From: Burkholderiales bacterium
GTDB taxonomy: Bacteria > Pseudomonadota > Gammaproteobacteria > Burkholderiales > Burkholderiaceae_C
Assembly (NCBI GenBank): GCA_947448105.1
Contig: CANFNE010000157.1
Location: 1 to 6,011 of the forward strand
Reading direction: 5' to 3'
Length of the DNA stretch: 6,011 nucleotides
The notes beneath the pieces were generated by a model, which was not told where the DNA came from, made no database searches, and worked only from the letters and a program-made list of their open reading frames with translations. Positions 4,802 to 6,011 of this stretch are shown one piece after another. Both the position numbers and the translations under genes were made by a program. How positions within the stretch are numbered: position 1 is the stretch's first letter; each line of letters starts with the position of its first letter.

Positions 4802-6011
4802 TTAGTCGTACGCAATCACCGCCCGCCCCGCGTCTGCCTGCGAGCGCCAGCGGGCCAGGGCGGCGTCGCTGGGGTAGAAGCGGGCGGCGTCGCCAAGTTG
4901 GAGTTCAGCGTACGCGCCCTCTTCTGCTTGCGCACCTGCATTGGTGCCGTCCACACCGGTGTCGCCGGGCAAGCGCTCCAGCGCAAAGCGCACCAAAAGG
5001 CCGCGCACGAGCTCGCCTTGGTCGGTCATCTCGCGCTGGGCCGGAAACTCGCGCAGCAACTTGGCCACGTCGGGGCCGGGGGTGCTGGCGTCGGCTTTGA
5101 GCGCCACGCGCAAATAGCGGCCAAAGCGGCAGCGGGCTTGTTCCAAGTCCCAGAGCTGGGTGATGGTGAACTGCATGCCGCCCGAAAAGCGGTCGGGCTG
5201 GGCCTTGCCCATGGCGATGATGAGCGCGTCGTCCTTGAGCAGGTTTTTGTGTTCGTTGATGAGCTTCTCGTCCGCCCGCGCCTCAATCGTGCCGGACTTG
5301 TCGTCGAGCTTAAAGAGCGCCAACTTGCCGCGCTGGCCGTTGATGACGCGCAAGTCGGTGACGATGCCCGCCAGCAACTGGGGCTCGCGGGTTTCGAGCA
5401 GCTCTTCAATCGGGCGTTTGGCAAAGCGGCGCACTTCAAGCGCCACTTCGTCAAACAGGTGGCCTGAGAGGTAAAAGCCCAAGGCGGTTTTCTCTTGCGT
5501 GAGGCGCTCTTTGACGCCCCAAGGAATGGTGGCCACCAGATCAGGCTCTTGGGTGCTGGAGCCGTGGTCGTCCTCGCCGCCCATGTCAAACAGGCCGGCC
5601 TGGTGGACGTTGGCGCTCGCCGCAGCCGCAAAGTCAAAAGCGCGGTCAATCGACGCCACCAGGGCGGCGCGGTTGAGTTCTAACGTGTCAAAGGCGCCGG
5701 CTTTGATGAGGGCTTCCAGGCAGCGCTTGTTCATGCGGCTGCGTTCCACCCGGCGGCAAAAGTCAAACAGGCTGGTGAACGGCCCGGCCTCGGCTGTGGG
5801 GCCGCGGCCTTCGCGCGCGGCCACGATGGCTTCAATGGCTTGCTGTCCCGTGCCTTTGATGGCGCCCAGGCCGTAGCGAATCTGGCGGTCCGAGATGGGC
5901 TCAAAACGGTGAACGCCCCGGTTGACGTTGGGCGGCTCAAAGTCGATGTTGAATTTGGCGGCGTCTTCAAACAAGACCTTGAGCTTGTCGGTGTCGTCCA
6001 TCTCCACCGTC
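4802..6011 (-). CDS. dnaE: DNA polymerase III alpha subunit, C-terminal part (5' end outside window)
   Basis: This is the C-terminal 402-403 residues of the replicative DNA polymerase catalytic subunit. The frame is open through the right edge of the window, and the first methionine-like codon (GTG at 6007) is an internal Val of the conserved stretch before EMDDTDKLKVLFEDA, so no true start is visible. Counted from that codon, the fragment shows FEPPNVNRGVHRFEP and the helix-hairpin-helix region IRYGLGAIKGTGQQAIEAIV (43-62). It also holds RMNKRCLEALIKAGAFD (91-107), the likely beta-clamp-binding motif QAGLF (136-140), WGVKERLTQEKTALGFYLSGH, an OB fold (about 210-290), and the C-terminal domain that in E. 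coli contacts tau. The polymerase active site lies upstream, outside the window. The stop is TAA at 4804-4802. An Ala/Gly-rich stretch at about 345-365 looks like a lineage-variable loop. The reading frame is intact. Confidence 0.97.
   Translation of the reverse strand, partial: TVEMDDTDKLKVLFEDAAKFNIDFEPPNVNRGVHRFEPISDRQIRYGLGAIKGTGQQAIEAIVAAREGRGPTAEAGPFTSLFDFCRRVERSRMNKRCLEALIKAGAFDTLELNRAALVASIDRAFDFAAAASANVHQAGLFDMGGEDDHGSSTQEPDLVATIPWGVKERLTQEKTALGFYLSGHLFDEVALEVRRFAKRPIEELLETREPQLLAGIVTDLRVINGQRGKLALFKLDDKSGTIEARADEKLINEHKNLLKDDALIIAMGKAQPDRFSGGMQFTITQLWDLEQARCRFGRYLRVALKADASTPGPDVAKLLREFPAQREMTDQGELVRGLLVRFALERLPGDTGVDGTNAGAQAEEGAYAELQLGDAARFYPSDAALARWRSQADAGRAVIAYD

Noticed and set aside
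4664..5467. Long plus-strand open frame (267 codons) opposite dnaE
   Set aside because: It is antisense to clearly conserved DnaE sequence. Such long shadow frames are common in GC-rich DNA.

Overview
The window is GC-rich bacterial DNA with strongly GC-biased third codon positions. The DnaE tail, the short FeoB (629 residues) and the small Cys-rich protein next to it resemble Burkholderiales, most likely Comamonadaceae. That placement rests on remembered family resemblance, not on a database search.

Left part (1-2640): the last codons of a possible plus-strand gene end at 53. It faces a minus-strand iron-uptake operon, read right to left: feoA (2530-2276), feoB (2279-390, GTG start overlapping the feoA stop as GTGA), and a 96-residue membrane-anchored protein with a CGCSGC motif (373-83). 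A perfect 12-bp inverted repeat with a 5-bp spacer (2554-2582) lies 24 bp upstream of feoA and looks like a Fur operator. Together this is a ferrous iron import system, probably shut off when iron is plentiful.

Middle (2640-3905): a plus-strand gene divergent from feoA encodes an exported or membrane-anchored serine hydrolase of the beta-lactamase/esterase fold (SVAK and YSTGETN motifs). Its best start is a TTG at 2697 preceded by GGGAG.

Right part (3906-6011): a 221-bp gap with short repeats leads to a compact two-gene toxin-antitoxin module. It consists of a 57-residue putative antitoxin (4127-4300), recognised by reading the sequence directly, and a PIN-domain VapC-type toxin (4297-4716) overlapping it by ATGA. 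The antitoxin has no visible DNA-binding domain: a Lys/Ala/Pro-rich N-terminus is followed by one likely helix. The module converges on the 3' end of dnaE, the replicative DNA polymerase III alpha subunit, whose 5' part lies beyond the window.

The observations most worth following are the unusual antitoxin and the Cys-rich partner of FeoB. Everything else is a recognisable housekeeping or accessory gene.
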